Positions 7,469 to 15,882 of a stretch of 18,002 nucleotides of DNA are shown here, in pieces. The notes beneath the pieces are model-generated. The model searched no databases. It was given only the letters and a program-made list of their open reading frames with translations, and was not told where the DNA came from. The stretch covers positions 1-18,002 of the forward strand of contig JAUIKI010000003.1 in NCBI GenBank assembly GCA_030430875.1, in the 5' to 3' direction. The position numbers and the translations under genes are program-made. The stretch's first letter is position 1. The number at the start of each line of letters is the position of its first letter. The stretch comes from Gammaproteobacteria bacterium (lineage in GTDB: Bacteria > Pseudomonadota > Gammaproteobacteria > Pseudomonadales > JAUIKI01).

Positions 7469-9545
7469 GGTTTGGGGGCTGTTTCAGATTTAATGTTTCA
7501 ATTAATTGTTGAAATCTTTCACGATCTTCGGCGCAATCAATGGCGTCAGGTGAAGTGCCGATGATAGGCACTTGATTAGCTTCAAGTTCTTTTGCAAGTT
7601 TAAGAGGAGTTTGTCCACCAAATTGCACAATTACACCTTTAGGTTTTTCAAGTGCAATGATTTCAAGCACATCTTCAGCAGTAATGGGCTCAAAGTATAA
7701 ACGATCAGAAATATCAAAGTCAGTTGAAACCGTTTCAGGATTACAGTTTATCATGATAGTTTCATGGCCATCTTCGCGCATTGCAAGGGCTGCATGTACG
7801 CAGCAGTAATCAAACTCAATGCCTTGACCAATGCGGTTTGGGCCTCCGCCCAGCACTATGATTTTTTCTCGATCACTACTTACGCTGGCTTCACATTCTT
7901 GTTCATAAGTTGAATAGAGATAGGCTGTGGATGTTGCAAACTCAGCGGCACAGGTGTCAACACGCTTATAAACAGGCCGAACGCCCAGTTCATGTCGTTT
8001 TTTACGAATGGATTCCTCGCTAATTTGTAATAATGATGCCAGCCTGATATCAGAAAAACCTTTTCGCTTTAGCAACCATAGTTGGTTTTTATTTAGTTGA
8101 TCTAATGAGCTGGATCTCAACGCTTTCTCATCATCAATTAAATCTTTAATCTGTACTAGAAACCAAGGATCAATTTTGCTGAATTGATGAACCTCTTCGA
8201 CACTCATTTCAAGCCTGAAGGCGTCGCCCACTGACCAAAGTCGAGTTGCGTTTGGAATTTGCAATGCGTGAATAATTTTTTCGCGTGCTTGTGGGTCACT
8301 GAAATCAGCCTGCGGTTCAAAACCAAAACTACCAACTTCAAGGCTTCTCATGGCTTTTTGCAGCGATTCTTGGAAGGTTCGACCAAAGGCCATGGCTTCA
8401 CCGACAGATTTCATTTGTGTCGTAAGTCGGTCATCGGCTTCTGGGAATTTTTCAAAAGTGAACCGCGGTAATTTAGTGACGATATAGTCAATGCTTGGTT
8501 CAAAAGAGACAGGCGTTTTTCCGCCGGTAATATCATTACGCAATTCATCCAGAGTGTAGCCTATAGCTAATTTGGCGGCGACTTTTGCAATAGGAAAACC
8601 GGTTGCTTTGGACGCAAGGGCAGATGATCTTGAAACACGAGGATTCATTTCAATCACTACCATGCGACCGTCTTCTGGATTAATCGCAAATTGTACATTT
8701 GACCCACCTGTTTCAACGCCAATTTCACGCAACACTGCGATGGAGGCATTGCGCATGAGCTGGTATTCTTTATCTGTCAATGTTTGTGCTGGTGCAATTG
8801 TAATTGAGTCACCTGTGTGTACGCCCATTGGATCGAGATTTTCAATTGAGCAAATGATAATACAGTTGTCTTTCTTATCGCGCACGACCTCCATTTCAAA
8901 CTCTTTCCAGCCAAGCAACGATTCATCGATTAATAATTCATTAGTGGGTGAAAGGTCCAAGCCACGTTCGCAAATTTCAGCGAATTCCTCTCGATTATAA
9001 GCAATGCCGCCCCCTGAGCCACCTAGAGTAAATGAGGGGCGAATAACACAGGGAAAACCAAGCATGTTTTGCACTTGCCATGCTTCCTCCATGCTGTGGG
9101 CGATGGCTGAATTAGCAGTTTCAAGCCCAATTGCCTTCATGGCCTTATCAAATTTTTCTCGGTCTTCAGCTTTGTCAATTGCTTCAGGCGTTGCGCCTAT
9201 CATTTCTACTTGGAATTTTTCTAGAACTCCTTCTCGGGCTAGATCCAGGGCGCAATTGAGAGCGGTTTGTCCGCCCATGGTGGGCAAGATGGCATCAGGA
9301 CGCTCTTTTTCAATGATGCGTCTAACTGTTTTCCAGGTTATCGGTTCAATATAGGTGGCGTCTGCCATCGCAGGATCAGTCATGATGGTTGCGGGGTTTG
9401 AGTTAACCAAAATGACACGATAACCTTCTTCGCGCAGGGCTCGACAGGCTTGAGCGCCAGAGTAGTCAAATTCACATGCTTGTCCAATGACAATGGGACC
9501 TGCGCCTATAATTAAAACGGATTGAATATCGGTACGTTTTGGCAT
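7437..9545 (-). CDS. carB: CarB N-terminal part (carboxyphosphate half, oligomerisation domain and start of the second half)
   Basis: The 702-codon frame covers the first ATP-grasp domain (about 1-400), with GPIVIGQACEFDYSG near the start, RPSFTLGGSGGG (169-180) and metal ligands E299 and N301 in IEMNPRVSRSS. It continues through the oligomerisation region and the pre-ATP-grasp part of the second synthetase half, with GGGPNRIGQGIEFDY (566-580) and QFGGQTPLKLA. Native sequence runs to residue 694 (PPNRT); the last eight residues (KGWDTVRA) come from the insertion. The ATG at 9545 is 24 bases past the carA stop, so the two are co-transcribed. Alone this piece lacks the second ATP-binding site, so it should not make carbamoyl phosphate. 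Naturally split CarB proteins exist in some thermophiles, but divided near the middle rather than here. Confidence 0.9.
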   Translation of the reverse strand: MPKRTDIQSVLIIGAGPIVIGQACEFDYSGAQACRALREEGYRVILVNSNPATIMTDPAMADATYIEPITWKTVRRIIEKERPDAILPTMGGQTALNCALDLAREGVLEKFQVEMIGATPEAIDKAEDREKFDKAMKAIGLETANSAIAHSMEEAWQVQNMLGFPCVIRPSFTLGGSGGGIAYNREEFAEICERGLDLSPTNELLIDESLLGWKEFEMEVVRDKKDNCIIICSIENLDPMGVHTGDSITIAPAQTLTDKEYQLMRNASIAVLREIGVETGGSNVQFAINPEDGRMVVIEMNPRVSRSSALASKATGFPIAKVAAKLAIGYTLDELRNDITGGKTPVSFEPSIDYIVTKLPRFTFEKFPEADDRLTTQMKSVGEAMAFGRTFQESLQKAMRSLEVGSFGFEPQADFSDPQAREKIIHALQIPNATRLWSVGDAFRLEMSVEEVHQFSKIDPWFLVQIKDLIDDEKALRSSSLDQLNKNQLWLLKRKGFSDIRLASLLQISEESIRKKRHELGVRPVYKRVDTCAAEFATSTAYLYSTYEQECEASVSSDREKIIVLGGGPNRIGQGIEFDYCCVHAALAMREDGHETIMINCNPETVSTDFDISDRLYFEPITAEDVLEIIALEKPKGVIVQFGGQTPLKLAKELEANQVPIIGTSPDAIDCAEDRERFQQLIETLNLKQPPNRTKGWDTVRA

Positions 9546-9569
9546 AATTTTCTTACATCAACTATTTGG

Positions 9570-10733
9570 TTAGGCGGTTATTGACGAATCATTTAATTGG
9601 GATTGTTTTCGAAATGATTGCATGTTTTCAACAAATTGATCAAAGGCATCAACCAAGTCATGCGGACCAGGGCTCGCTTCTGGATGTCCTTGCAACCCAA
9701 ACACTGGCTGACCCACTAGTTCAATTCCTTGCAATGAATCATCAAATAATGATTTGTGAGTGGCTCTCACTGTATTTGGTAATGATTTTTCATCGACGGT
9801 AAATCCATGATTTTGGCTTGTGATAATGACTCTTTCTGTCGCAAGATTTTGTATCGGATGATTAGCGCCATGATGACCAAATTTCATTTTAATTGTCTTG
9901 GCCCCGGATGCTAGGGCAATTAGCTGGTAACCCAAACAAATCCCAAACAAAGGCAGTTTGTGTTTTAATAAAGTCTCGATGGAATGAATGGCATAATCAC
10001 ACGGCTCAGGGTCTCCAGGACCATTTGACAAAAATACACCATCTGGATGTAAAGCTAATACATCATCGGCTGAAGTCTGGGCTGGGACAACAGTCACCTC
10101 ACAGCCACGATCGACCATTAGGCGTAAAATATTTTGTTTAATACCAAAATCATAGGCCACTACATGCCAAGGTTTTGTAGTTGGTTGGGTGTCAGTCTTG
10201 GGGTTATTCCAAGTTCCCTCTATCCATTGATATGATTGAGAAGTGCTGACCACCTTTGCTAAATCCATTCCGGCTAGGCCTGGAAATGCTTGAGCCAGCT
10301 GGATAGCTTTTTCTGCATCGTCCCCTACCATTAAACAGGCATTTTGGGCGCCTTTTTCGCGCAAAATTCGAGTTAACTGTCGGGTATCAATGTCAGCAAT
10401 GGCAACAACCTGATTACGTTTGAGGTAGTCGTCCAAATTTTCAGTTGCACGCCAGTTGCTAGTGATCATTGATGAATCGCGTATCACTAGGCCAGCTGCC
10501 CAAACTCGATCAGATTCTTGGTCTTCGGGATTACAGCCCACGTTACCAATATGAGGATGGGTTAGGGTGACAATTTGTTTGTTGTAAGATGGGTCAGTGA
10601 GAATTTCTTGATAGCCTGTGATGGCGGTATTAAATACTAATTCACCAACATTGTGGCCTTCATGGCCAATGGATTGACCACGAAAGATGGTTCCGTCAGC
10701 TAGTGCAAGTAAGGCAGGTGTCTGTTTTTTCAT
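9570..10733 (-). CDS. carA: Carbamoyl-phosphate synthase small (glutaminase) subunit
   Basis: CarA hydrolyses glutamine and channels ammonia to CarB. With the start at 10733 the protein has 387 residues, close to the 382 of E. coli. The N-terminal domain carries LVFNTAITGYQEILTDPSY, and the class I glutaminase domain carries GICLGYQ with nucleophile C266 and the partners H350 and E352 in LQGHPEASPGPHD. The frame stays open to an ATG at 10811 that would add 26 mostly polar, arginine-rich residues. I prefer 10733 because family members start just before ALLALADGT; a GGAG lies there, though very close to the ATG, whereas 10811 has only a T-run in front of it. The gene is first in the car operon, and its leader contains a terminator hairpin (10812-10849). 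Confidence 0.95.
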   Translation of the reverse strand: MKKQTPALLALADGTIFRGQSIGHEGHNVGELVFNTAITGYQEILTDPSYNKQIVTLTHPHIGNVGCNPEDQESDRVWAAGLVIRDSSMITSNWRATENLDDYLKRNQVVAIADIDTRQLTRILREKGAQNACLMVGDDAEKAIQLAQAFPGLAGMDLAKVVSTSQSYQWIEGTWNNPKTDTQPTTKPWHVVAYDFGIKQNILRLMVDRGCEVTVVPAQTSADDVLALHPDGVFLSNGPGDPEPCDYAIHSIETLLKHKLPLFGICLGYQLIALASGAKTIKMKFGHHGANHPIQNLATERVIITSQNHGFTVDEKSLPNTVRATHKSLFDDSLQGIELVGQPVFGLQGHPEASPGPHDLVDAFDQFVENMQSFRKQSQLNDSSITA

Positions 10734-10811
10734 TCTCCGTGTATTTTCCCGGTCTAAAGTTGAGCGTTTGTATGATTTTTGCTGTGGAGCTTCCTGGTTA
10801 TTTTTGACCAT

Positions 10812-10849
10812 AAAAAAGCGAGAGAGAATGGTTAAATTCTATCTCGCTT
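10812..10849 (-). terminator. Intrinsic terminator in the carA leader, probable attenuator
   Basis: Read on the minus strand, the arms AAGCGAGATAGAAT and ATTCTCTCTCGCTT pair over 13 of 14 positions around a six-base loop. A run of T follows (six in total, two of them within the stem). The plus-strand direction lacks such a tail, so it works toward carA. The neighbouring gene upstream is divergent, so there is no preceding operon to terminate; the hairpin must lie in carA's own leader. That points to regulated premature termination of the car operon, by arginine or pyrimidine signals in analogy with other car and pyr genes. The signal is inferred, not seen. Confidence 0.7.
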
Positions 10850-10853
10850 GTTC
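10845..10853 (-). other. End of a possible carA leader peptide, abutting the attenuator stem
   Basis: Two short overlapping frames run into the hairpin on the minus strand. One (10884-10852) reads MHAYESRQTV and stops two bases before the stem. The other (10874-10839) reads MKVDKLCEQAR and stops inside the 5' arm, with an arginine AGA codon just before TAG. Neither has a clear ribosome binding site, so either could be chance. Confidence 0.2.
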
Positions 10854-11059
10854 ACACAGTTTGTCTACTTTCATAAGCATGCATTTTAATGAAAATTGCC
10901 AATAAAAGCTATGGTTAAAACTCTTGAGTTTTTGATTCCATGAAATGATGTACCTGTTTGCCATAAGATTCCATGGTTAGAAAGAATAAGCTTATGGCCT
11001 ACGCTGTTTGTTTTTGTGTTAATATTGGCCTGATCATAATAAAAACAAAAGGAGTTAGA

Positions 11060-12865
11060 ATGAATTTTATTAAGCCTGTTTTCCTACTTACCACCGTCTT
11101 AAGCACCTTCACTTTTGCAGATGTTCAGTTTTCCGGCCCCGTTTCGCCTTATCTACCGAGTCCAGAGCCTGAAAAGCCATCGTTATTGGGATCAGCTGCC
11201 ACTGGCATAGCAAAAACCGTACATTGGGGTGATGTCGACATTCCAACCACAGAACTTCCGGTTGGGAAATACCATCTTTGGGATCAACTGCGTGGCAATC
11301 GAGTTTATGATCTCAATAATGCGACACCCAATGCCAAAGGCCATGCTTCATCTGACGATATAGATAACGCTTTGCCTTATCAAGGCGATACGGACAATGT
11401 TTGGGGTGATAATGAATTTTATAGTCTAAATAATTCCACCACCAGTGCCAATGGTCAAACCCAGGCAGCAGAGGTTTTGTTTAATCTCACCATGGCCAGT
11501 CACATGTATGACAAGGTATTTAACTACAAAGGCATCAAGGACGATGACATAACTGATGGTGTGACAGCGTATGTGCATTTGAAAAAAAATTCAACGGAGA
11601 TCGCTTATTACGGAATACTAAATAACAAGCACTCAATAGTCATCACCAATGATGATTGGAACAGCGTGTATGCCAACGCGCATTCTTTTGTCATTGGCCA
11701 TGAGTATTTTCACGCATTAACGCGCGAAAATATTGGATTTTTGAAAGCAAGTCCGATTAATGAAGGGCTATCTGATGTTTTTGGATTAGCGTTGGCAGTT
11801 TATGTCGACAAGTTTATGGACACGCAGACATTGCCAACCAGTCTACCTACATCAATCAATTGGAATGACCCTATGTTCGCAAGGGGGAAGTTTTTTGCTC
11901 TTCCAAGCAAGCATAGCTATTATGAGCATAATTTTAAATCAGGAGCACTCAATCTTTTCGGTACCAGCGATTTTTGGAGTTGGAATCCATCAAAAGAGAT
12001 GGATGATCATACACACAAGGCAGGGGGAATGTTAGAAAAAGCGTTTTATCATCTGGCTGAAGGGGTGAATATGAACTGGGTTGATGGGCAAGAAAATCCT
12101 CGCTATTCTTACTTCTTGCCAGTATCAGGCTCATTCAACGGCCTTGGGTTTGATAAGGCCGCCAATATATATTTTGGTGCCGTCAGAGGCCCAAATAAAT
12201 ATTTCAATCCGGTCGATACTGATGTTGTGAAGGCAGCCTCGCCACTGATTAAATATGCCGCTAATACGTATAATAAAAATGATGTGGTGTCGACAGAGGC
12301 GCGTCGGGTGCGTGATTCTTTTGCGGCGGTGAATATCGGTACAACCCAGGAAACCCTTGATCTTTATCAAGCAAAAAAAGAGAAGTACCCAGACCTAAAA
12401 TTTTCATTTCCTAATATCAGTGCTGGAACCAGAACCGATGGCACACGTTTTGATTTTGTCACAAAACAATTTTATGAAGTCTCTGCCAATAATGATTGGG
12501 ATACCCGAGTCAACATCCAGTCACAAGGAGCACACGGTTTTGGTCACAATTGGGTGGGTTATCTGCATAACAACACCGATGTTGATTACTACAAAGTCAT
12601 CATTCCTGCTGGAAAAACAATTCAGGGCCATTTGATTTCTCCGCGTCACACCAACTTTGACTTGTTTGTCTATAACGCCAGCAAAACTGAAATTCATAAG
12701 TCCACAAAGGGTAAGCTTTACAAAGACTCTTATGCGATTACGAACGTAAATAATGTCCCTATCACTGCTTATCTAAAAGTGGTGAAAGCAGCTGGGCAAC
12801 CCAACAGCACGGGTTTTGCTAAATATGATATGAAGCCTTATAACCTTTATGTTGGCATTCAGTAG
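11060..12865 (+). CDS. Exported thermolysin-like (M4-type) zinc metalloprotease with C-terminal PPC domain
   Basis: The start at 11060 is set by a perfect AAGGAG five bases upstream; the frame's earlier ATG at 10973 has none. The 601-residue protein begins with a signal peptide (MNFIKPVFLLTTVLSTFTFA, likely cut after residue 20). The catalytic core shows YDLNN, TDNVWGD, the zinc and catalytic motif HEYFH (214-218), the third ligand in NEGLSD (E235, D239) and the transition-state histidine H319 in HKAGGMLEKAF. These are the M4 gluzincin signatures. Residues about 485-601 resemble a prepeptidase C-terminal (PPC) beta domain, often removed or used for substrate binding after secretion. The FTP and PepSY propeptide usual in M4 enzymes is absent: only about 45 residues lie between the signal peptide and the core. 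It stands alone between carA and mrcA and looks accessory. The target is unknown. Confidence 0.88.
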   Translation: MNFIKPVFLLTTVLSTFTFADVQFSGPVSPYLPSPEPEKPSLLGSAATGIAKTVHWGDVDIPTTELPVGKYHLWDQLRGNRVYDLNNATPNAKGHASSDDIDNALPYQGDTDNVWGDNEFYSLNNSTTSANGQTQAAEVLFNLTMASHMYDKVFNYKGIKDDDITDGVTAYVHLKKNSTEIAYYGILNNKHSIVITNDDWNSVYANAHSFVIGHEYFHALTRENIGFLKASPINEGLSDVFGLALAVYVDKFMDTQTLPTSLPTSINWNDPMFARGKFFALPSKHSYYEHNFKSGALNLFGTSDFWSWNPSKEMDDHTHKAGGMLEKAFYHLAEGVNMNWVDGQENPRYSYFLPVSGSFNGLGFDKAANIYFGAVRGPNKYFNPVDTDVVKAASPLIKYAANTYNKNDVVSTEARRVRDSFAAVNIGTTQETLDLYQAKKEKYPDLKFSFPNISAGTRTDGTRFDFVTKQFYEVSANNDWDTRVNIQSQGAHGFGHNWVGYLHNNTDVDYYKVIIPAGKTIQGHLISPRHTNFDLFVYNASKTEIHKSTKGKLYKDSYAITNVNNVPITAYLKVVKAAGQPNSTGFAKYDMKPYNLYVGIQ

Positions 12866-12885
12866 TAATCTTTTCCACCTTGTTG

Positions 12886-12919
12886 GGCTGATTATTTGTC
12901 AATGCACAAATAATCAGCC
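12886..12919 (+). terminator. Perfect 14-base-pair hairpin after the metalloprotease gene
   Basis: GGCTGATTATTTGT at 12886-12899 is perfectly complemented at 12906-12919 around a six-base loop, 20 bases after the protease stop codon. The following bases are T-rich but interrupted (TTAAGTTTAT), so it is a reasonable though not textbook intrinsic terminator for the protease transcript. It might also protect the 3' end of the message. Confidence 0.65.
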
Positions 12920-13082
12920 TTAAGTTTATATGCCGAAATTTATTGTTATTTTATGTAAGAATTATTTTGCCTTAACTTAACGCTATCTTTTTTCTTGCAT
13001 GGCCTTTTACTGGAAGGCTTTCAAATTAAAAATCTTGCTTTCATCGAGAAAGTTTCAGGCCAAGCACTCATTGAAAGTTTAT
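12920..13082. other. Intergenic stretch between the terminator hairpin and the MITE-like element
   Basis: This AT-rich stretch holds no gene. Two tiny hairpins are visible: GCCTT with AAGGC around 13002-13018, and CTTTC with GAAAG around 13039-13053. Neither has a T-run that would make it a convincing terminator, and no promoter stands out. Confidence 0.4.
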
Positions 13083-13217
13083 CTTGAGAGACCATTGTAT
13101 TCATATTTTCGTTGCAAAATTGGTCAATAACTCGTTATTACCTGCATTTTGCGCTTTAATCTGACGATTTTTTCCACATTTTTCTGTCGCTGACTTTTAA
13201 TGCAATGGTCTCCTTGA
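13083..13217. mobile_element. MITE-like element: 125 bases with terminal inverted repeats and 5-base target duplication
   Basis: The left end at 13088 reads GAGACCATTGTATT, and the right end read inward from 13212 is GAGACCATTGCATT, so 13 of 14 positions agree. Directly outside, CTTGA occurs on both sides (13083-13087 and 13213-13217), as expected from a transposase that duplicates five bases. The interior is AT-rich and has no open frame of note, so the element would be non-autonomous and depend on a transposase elsewhere. The insertion lies 17 bases past the mrcA stop codon. I cannot name the family. Confidence 0.7.
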
Positions 13218-13233
13218 TGTCAGATTGACAGGT

Positions 13234-15777
13234 TCAAAAAATTTGCTCTATGTTGACGGGATTGTCACCATTGTTTTGATGATCTATAGATTTTTCACTG
13301 GGAATAGTTTCATTGGTAAACCATTCAGGCACGCCATTGTTGTGATTTAGTTGGCCCGACTGGGGATCAATCTTGACAATGACAAGATCTTCTGGCATTT
13401 CCATTGATGCCTCAGGTAATCCGGTCAGCGCTTCTTGCATGAAGTCCATCCAAAGTGGCAAGGCTGCTTTACCACCAAATTCAGATCTACCCAACGTTGA
13501 TGGTTGATCAAAACCAACCCATGCTGCTGCCACTAAGTTGGCATTAAAACCGGTAAACCACGCATCTAATTGATCGTTAGTTGTACCTGTTTTCCCTGCA
13601 ATATCATTGCGCTCTAAGGCGCGAGCAGGTGTTGCGGTGCCGCGTGTGATGACGTCTTTTAACATGGTTTGTAGAATATAGACATAACGCTCATCTACGA
13701 TACGTGTTGCCGTTTGTTTTTTGGTAAGCAATTGGTTTAGTTGTGTTTTGAAATCGTTGGAGAAAGCTTGCTTATTGGTCTCAAATGCACTGATTTCAAC
13801 ATCATGGCTGACGACGGGACTATATGGCGTGTTATTAAAAATATCATGCGCACAGTTTTCCATTGAGCAAGCGCGTAAAGGATTTGCTTGAAAAACCACA
13901 TTACCTGTTGCGTCTTCAAGTCGCGTGATGAGGTAAGGATTAACTTTATAGCCGCCATTGGCGAGCGCAGCATACCCTGTGGCAACCTCCAATGGCGTTA
14001 AACTTGCAGTGCCTAAGGCAAGCGATAAACCTTTTGGAAGCGTCGATTTGGAAAACCCAAACTTCTCGGCAAAATTGATAACATTATCGACGCCTAATGA
14101 TCGGACAAGACGAATTGAAACTAGGTTTCGTGATCGGTATAAAGCTTCACGCAATGTGATTGGCCCTAGAAAATCCCCGCCCGAATTTTTCGGCCGCCAC
14201 AGGTCATTTAAGCTTGGGTCTTCCATGGCTAATGGAGAATCATTAACAATAGATGCAGCGCTATAGCCTGATTCTAATGCTGACAGATAGACAAATGGTT
14301 TAAAGCAGGATCCGGGCTGGCGTCTTGCTTGAGTTGCGCGGTTAAATTCTGAGCGGTTGAAATCAAACCCTCCAGTGATTGCAATAATTCCACCGTCCCA
14401 TGGATTTAGTGATACAAAAGCGCTTTGGGCTTTTGGAATGTTTGCGAGCATTGCAATTTGTTCTGGTTCTACTTGTACTAATTCTAAGGGGTCTGCTCCA
14501 CTCTCGATAACTGTCTCAGATTTTGGGTTTATCTTCCATTCAATGCGAATTAAGTCGCCTACAGAAACGATATCTGCAGCTGTTTTGGGGGAAGGTCCTA
14601 CACGATTTGCTTTAATGTATGGGCGTGCCCATTTCAAACCGTCCCAATTCACATTAATTTCTTGATCATTTTTTAACAGTACACGAATGGTTTTTTCATT
14701 GACGGCTGTAACAACTCCAGGAACAAGTCCGCCAACGATCGAGGTTTTGGCAAGCAGCGCTTGCCAATCAGCTTTGGTAAAATGCTGGTCTGGTGGAAAA
14801 TGGTCTTCTGGTCCTCGATAGCCATGACGGCGCGTGTAAGCCAAGAGATTTTTCTGTAGCGCTGTTTGTGCTTTCTCCTGAAGTTTGCTGTTAATTGTTG
14901 TGTAGACTTTAAAACCTGCGCTATATGTTTCATCATCGAAGCGTTTTACTAGTTCAGCGCGCACCATTTCAGCGACATAAGGTGCATCAACTTCAATTTT
15001 TGGACCATGGAAACTAGCAGTAATTGGTTCCTTGATTGCAAGTTCATAGCTTGTTTGATCAGTGAATTCAAATTCATACATACGAGATAGGATCCAGTTG
15101 CGCCGTTGCATAGCGCGTTTTGGATTTGCAATGGGGTTGTATTTGGAAGGAGCTTTTGGCAGCCCTGCAAGCATTGCCCATTGTCCTAGGGTTAATTGAT
15201 CTATGGTTTTTCCATAATAAACATCAGCAGCTGCTTGAATTCCATAAGCTCGATTACCCAAATAAATTTTGTTGAAATAGAGCTCTAAAATTTCATCTTT
15301 AGTTAAAAAGCTTTCTAGGCGAATCGCTAGTAGGATCTCTTTTAATTTTCGAGTAAATGAACGCTCTGGTGTTAAAAAATAATTACGGACAACTTGCATG
15401 GTGATGGTGCTTCCGCCGCTGCGAATTTCACCAAATCGTACTAATTCCAGTGCGGCACGCATTAAGCTTTTGACATCAAAACCATGGTGGTTCTCAAAAC
15501 TATCATCTTCTGCAACAATTACTGCTTTGATGAATAGGGGTGGAACATTTTCAAGGGATATGGGAATTCGACGTTTCTCGCCAAATTCACCAATAAGTTT
15601 GTTGTCGCTTGAATAGATGCGAAGAGGAGTTTGTAGCCGCACGTCACGAATTGCGGTAACTGAAGGTAATTTGGGATTCAGGTACATCAAGGTGCCTGTT
15701 ACCGTTAGTCCGCCAATGCAGATAAGTATAAAAAACGCCCATATCATGAGCCGGATGAGTTTTAATAGCCAGTACAT
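13234..15777 (-). CDS. mrcA: Penicillin-binding protein 1A, bifunctional transglycosylase/transpeptidase
   Basis: PBP1a polymerises and crosslinks peptidoglycan from lipid II at the inner membrane. The 847-residue protein has one N-terminal membrane anchor (about 8-32) and a GT51 transglycosylase domain with catalytic E90 (AEDDSFENHHG), GGSTITMQVVRN (121-132) and LELYFNKIYLG. An inserted OB-like region follows (about 325-430), then the transpeptidase with S490-x-x-K493 (PGSCFKPF), SRN (549-551) and KTGTT (729-733). All catalytic residues are present and the length is normal for gammaproteobacterial PBP1a. The ATG at 15777 places the anchor correctly, although its ribosome binding site is weak. 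It diverges from pilM, a conserved arrangement. A MITE-like element lies directly downstream. Confidence 0.97.
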   Translation of the reverse strand: MYWLLKLIRLMIWAFFILICIGGLTVTGTLMYLNPKLPSVTAIRDVRLQTPLRIYSSDNKLIGEFGEKRRIPISLENVPPLFIKAVIVAEDDSFENHHGFDVKSLMRAALELVRFGEIRSGGSTITMQVVRNYFLTPERSFTRKLKEILLAIRLESFLTKDEILELYFNKIYLGNRAYGIQAAADVYYGKTIDQLTLGQWAMLAGLPKAPSKYNPIANPKRAMQRRNWILSRMYEFEFTDQTSYELAIKEPITASFHGPKIEVDAPYVAEMVRAELVKRFDDETYSAGFKVYTTINSKLQEKAQTALQKNLLAYTRRHGYRGPEDHFPPDQHFTKADWQALLAKTSIVGGLVPGVVTAVNEKTIRVLLKNDQEINVNWDGLKWARPYIKANRVGPSPKTAADIVSVGDLIRIEWKINPKSETVIESGADPLELVQVEPEQIAMLANIPKAQSAFVSLNPWDGGIIAITGGFDFNRSEFNRATQARRQPGSCFKPFVYLSALESGYSAASIVNDSPLAMEDPSLNDLWRPKNSGGDFLGPITLREALYRSRNLVSIRLVRSLGVDNVINFAEKFGFSKSTLPKGLSLALGTASLTPLEVATGYAALANGGYKVNPYLITRLEDATGNVVFQANPLRACSMENCAHDIFNNTPYSPVVSHDVEISAFETNKQAFSNDFKTQLNQLLTKKQTATRIVDERYVYILQTMLKDVITRGTATPARALERNDIAGKTGTTNDQLDAWFTGFNANLVAAAWVGFDQPSTLGRSEFGGKAALPLWMDFMQEALTGLPEASMEMPEDLVIVKIDPQSGQLNHNNGVPEWFTNETIPSEKSIDHQNNGDNPVNIEQIF

Positions 15778-15844
15778 AGCATTTTCACATAATCAGTTGG
15801 GTGCTTTATAAGCCGCTTTGAAAGGTTTGATCAAAAACTACACC

Positions 15845-15853
15845 ATTTTAGCA
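15845..15853 (-). promoter_or_regulatory. Candidate extended -10 promoter for mrcA
   Basis: On the minus strand TGC is followed by TAAAAT, an extended -10 element with five of six core matches, about 68 bases before the mrcA ATG. No good -35 is seen at the right spacing, which extended -10 promoters tolerate. Confidence 0.35.
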
Positions 15854-15882
15854 GTATTTTGCAAGTTTCAGTCATCTCGGAC

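Larger units (their letters stand above)
6276..9545 (-). pseudogene. carB: carB locus: carbamoyl-phosphate synthase large subunit gene interrupted by an in-frame stop
   Basis: Together the two open stretches spell a complete CarB. It should make carbamoyl phosphate from bicarbonate, two ATP and ammonia delivered by CarA, feeding arginine and pyrimidine synthesis. There are 1089 codon positions from ATG to final stop, excluding that stop and counting the internal TGA. Removing the 42-base insertion at 7422-7468 leaves 1075, close to the 1073 residues of E. coli CarB. The internal stop is TGA at 7439-7437. The frame is the same before and after it, so this is not a frameshift. Every other CarB landmark I checked is intact, so the lesion is either recent, suppressed by readthrough, or an assembly error. 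I label it a pseudogene because as written it cannot give one full-length chain without recoding. Confidence 0.8.

Noticed and set aside
10973..11059. Longer N terminus for the metalloprotease starting at 10973
   Set aside because: It would place 29 residues before a clear signal peptide, and there is no ribosome binding site; AAGGAG directly precedes the ATG at 11060.
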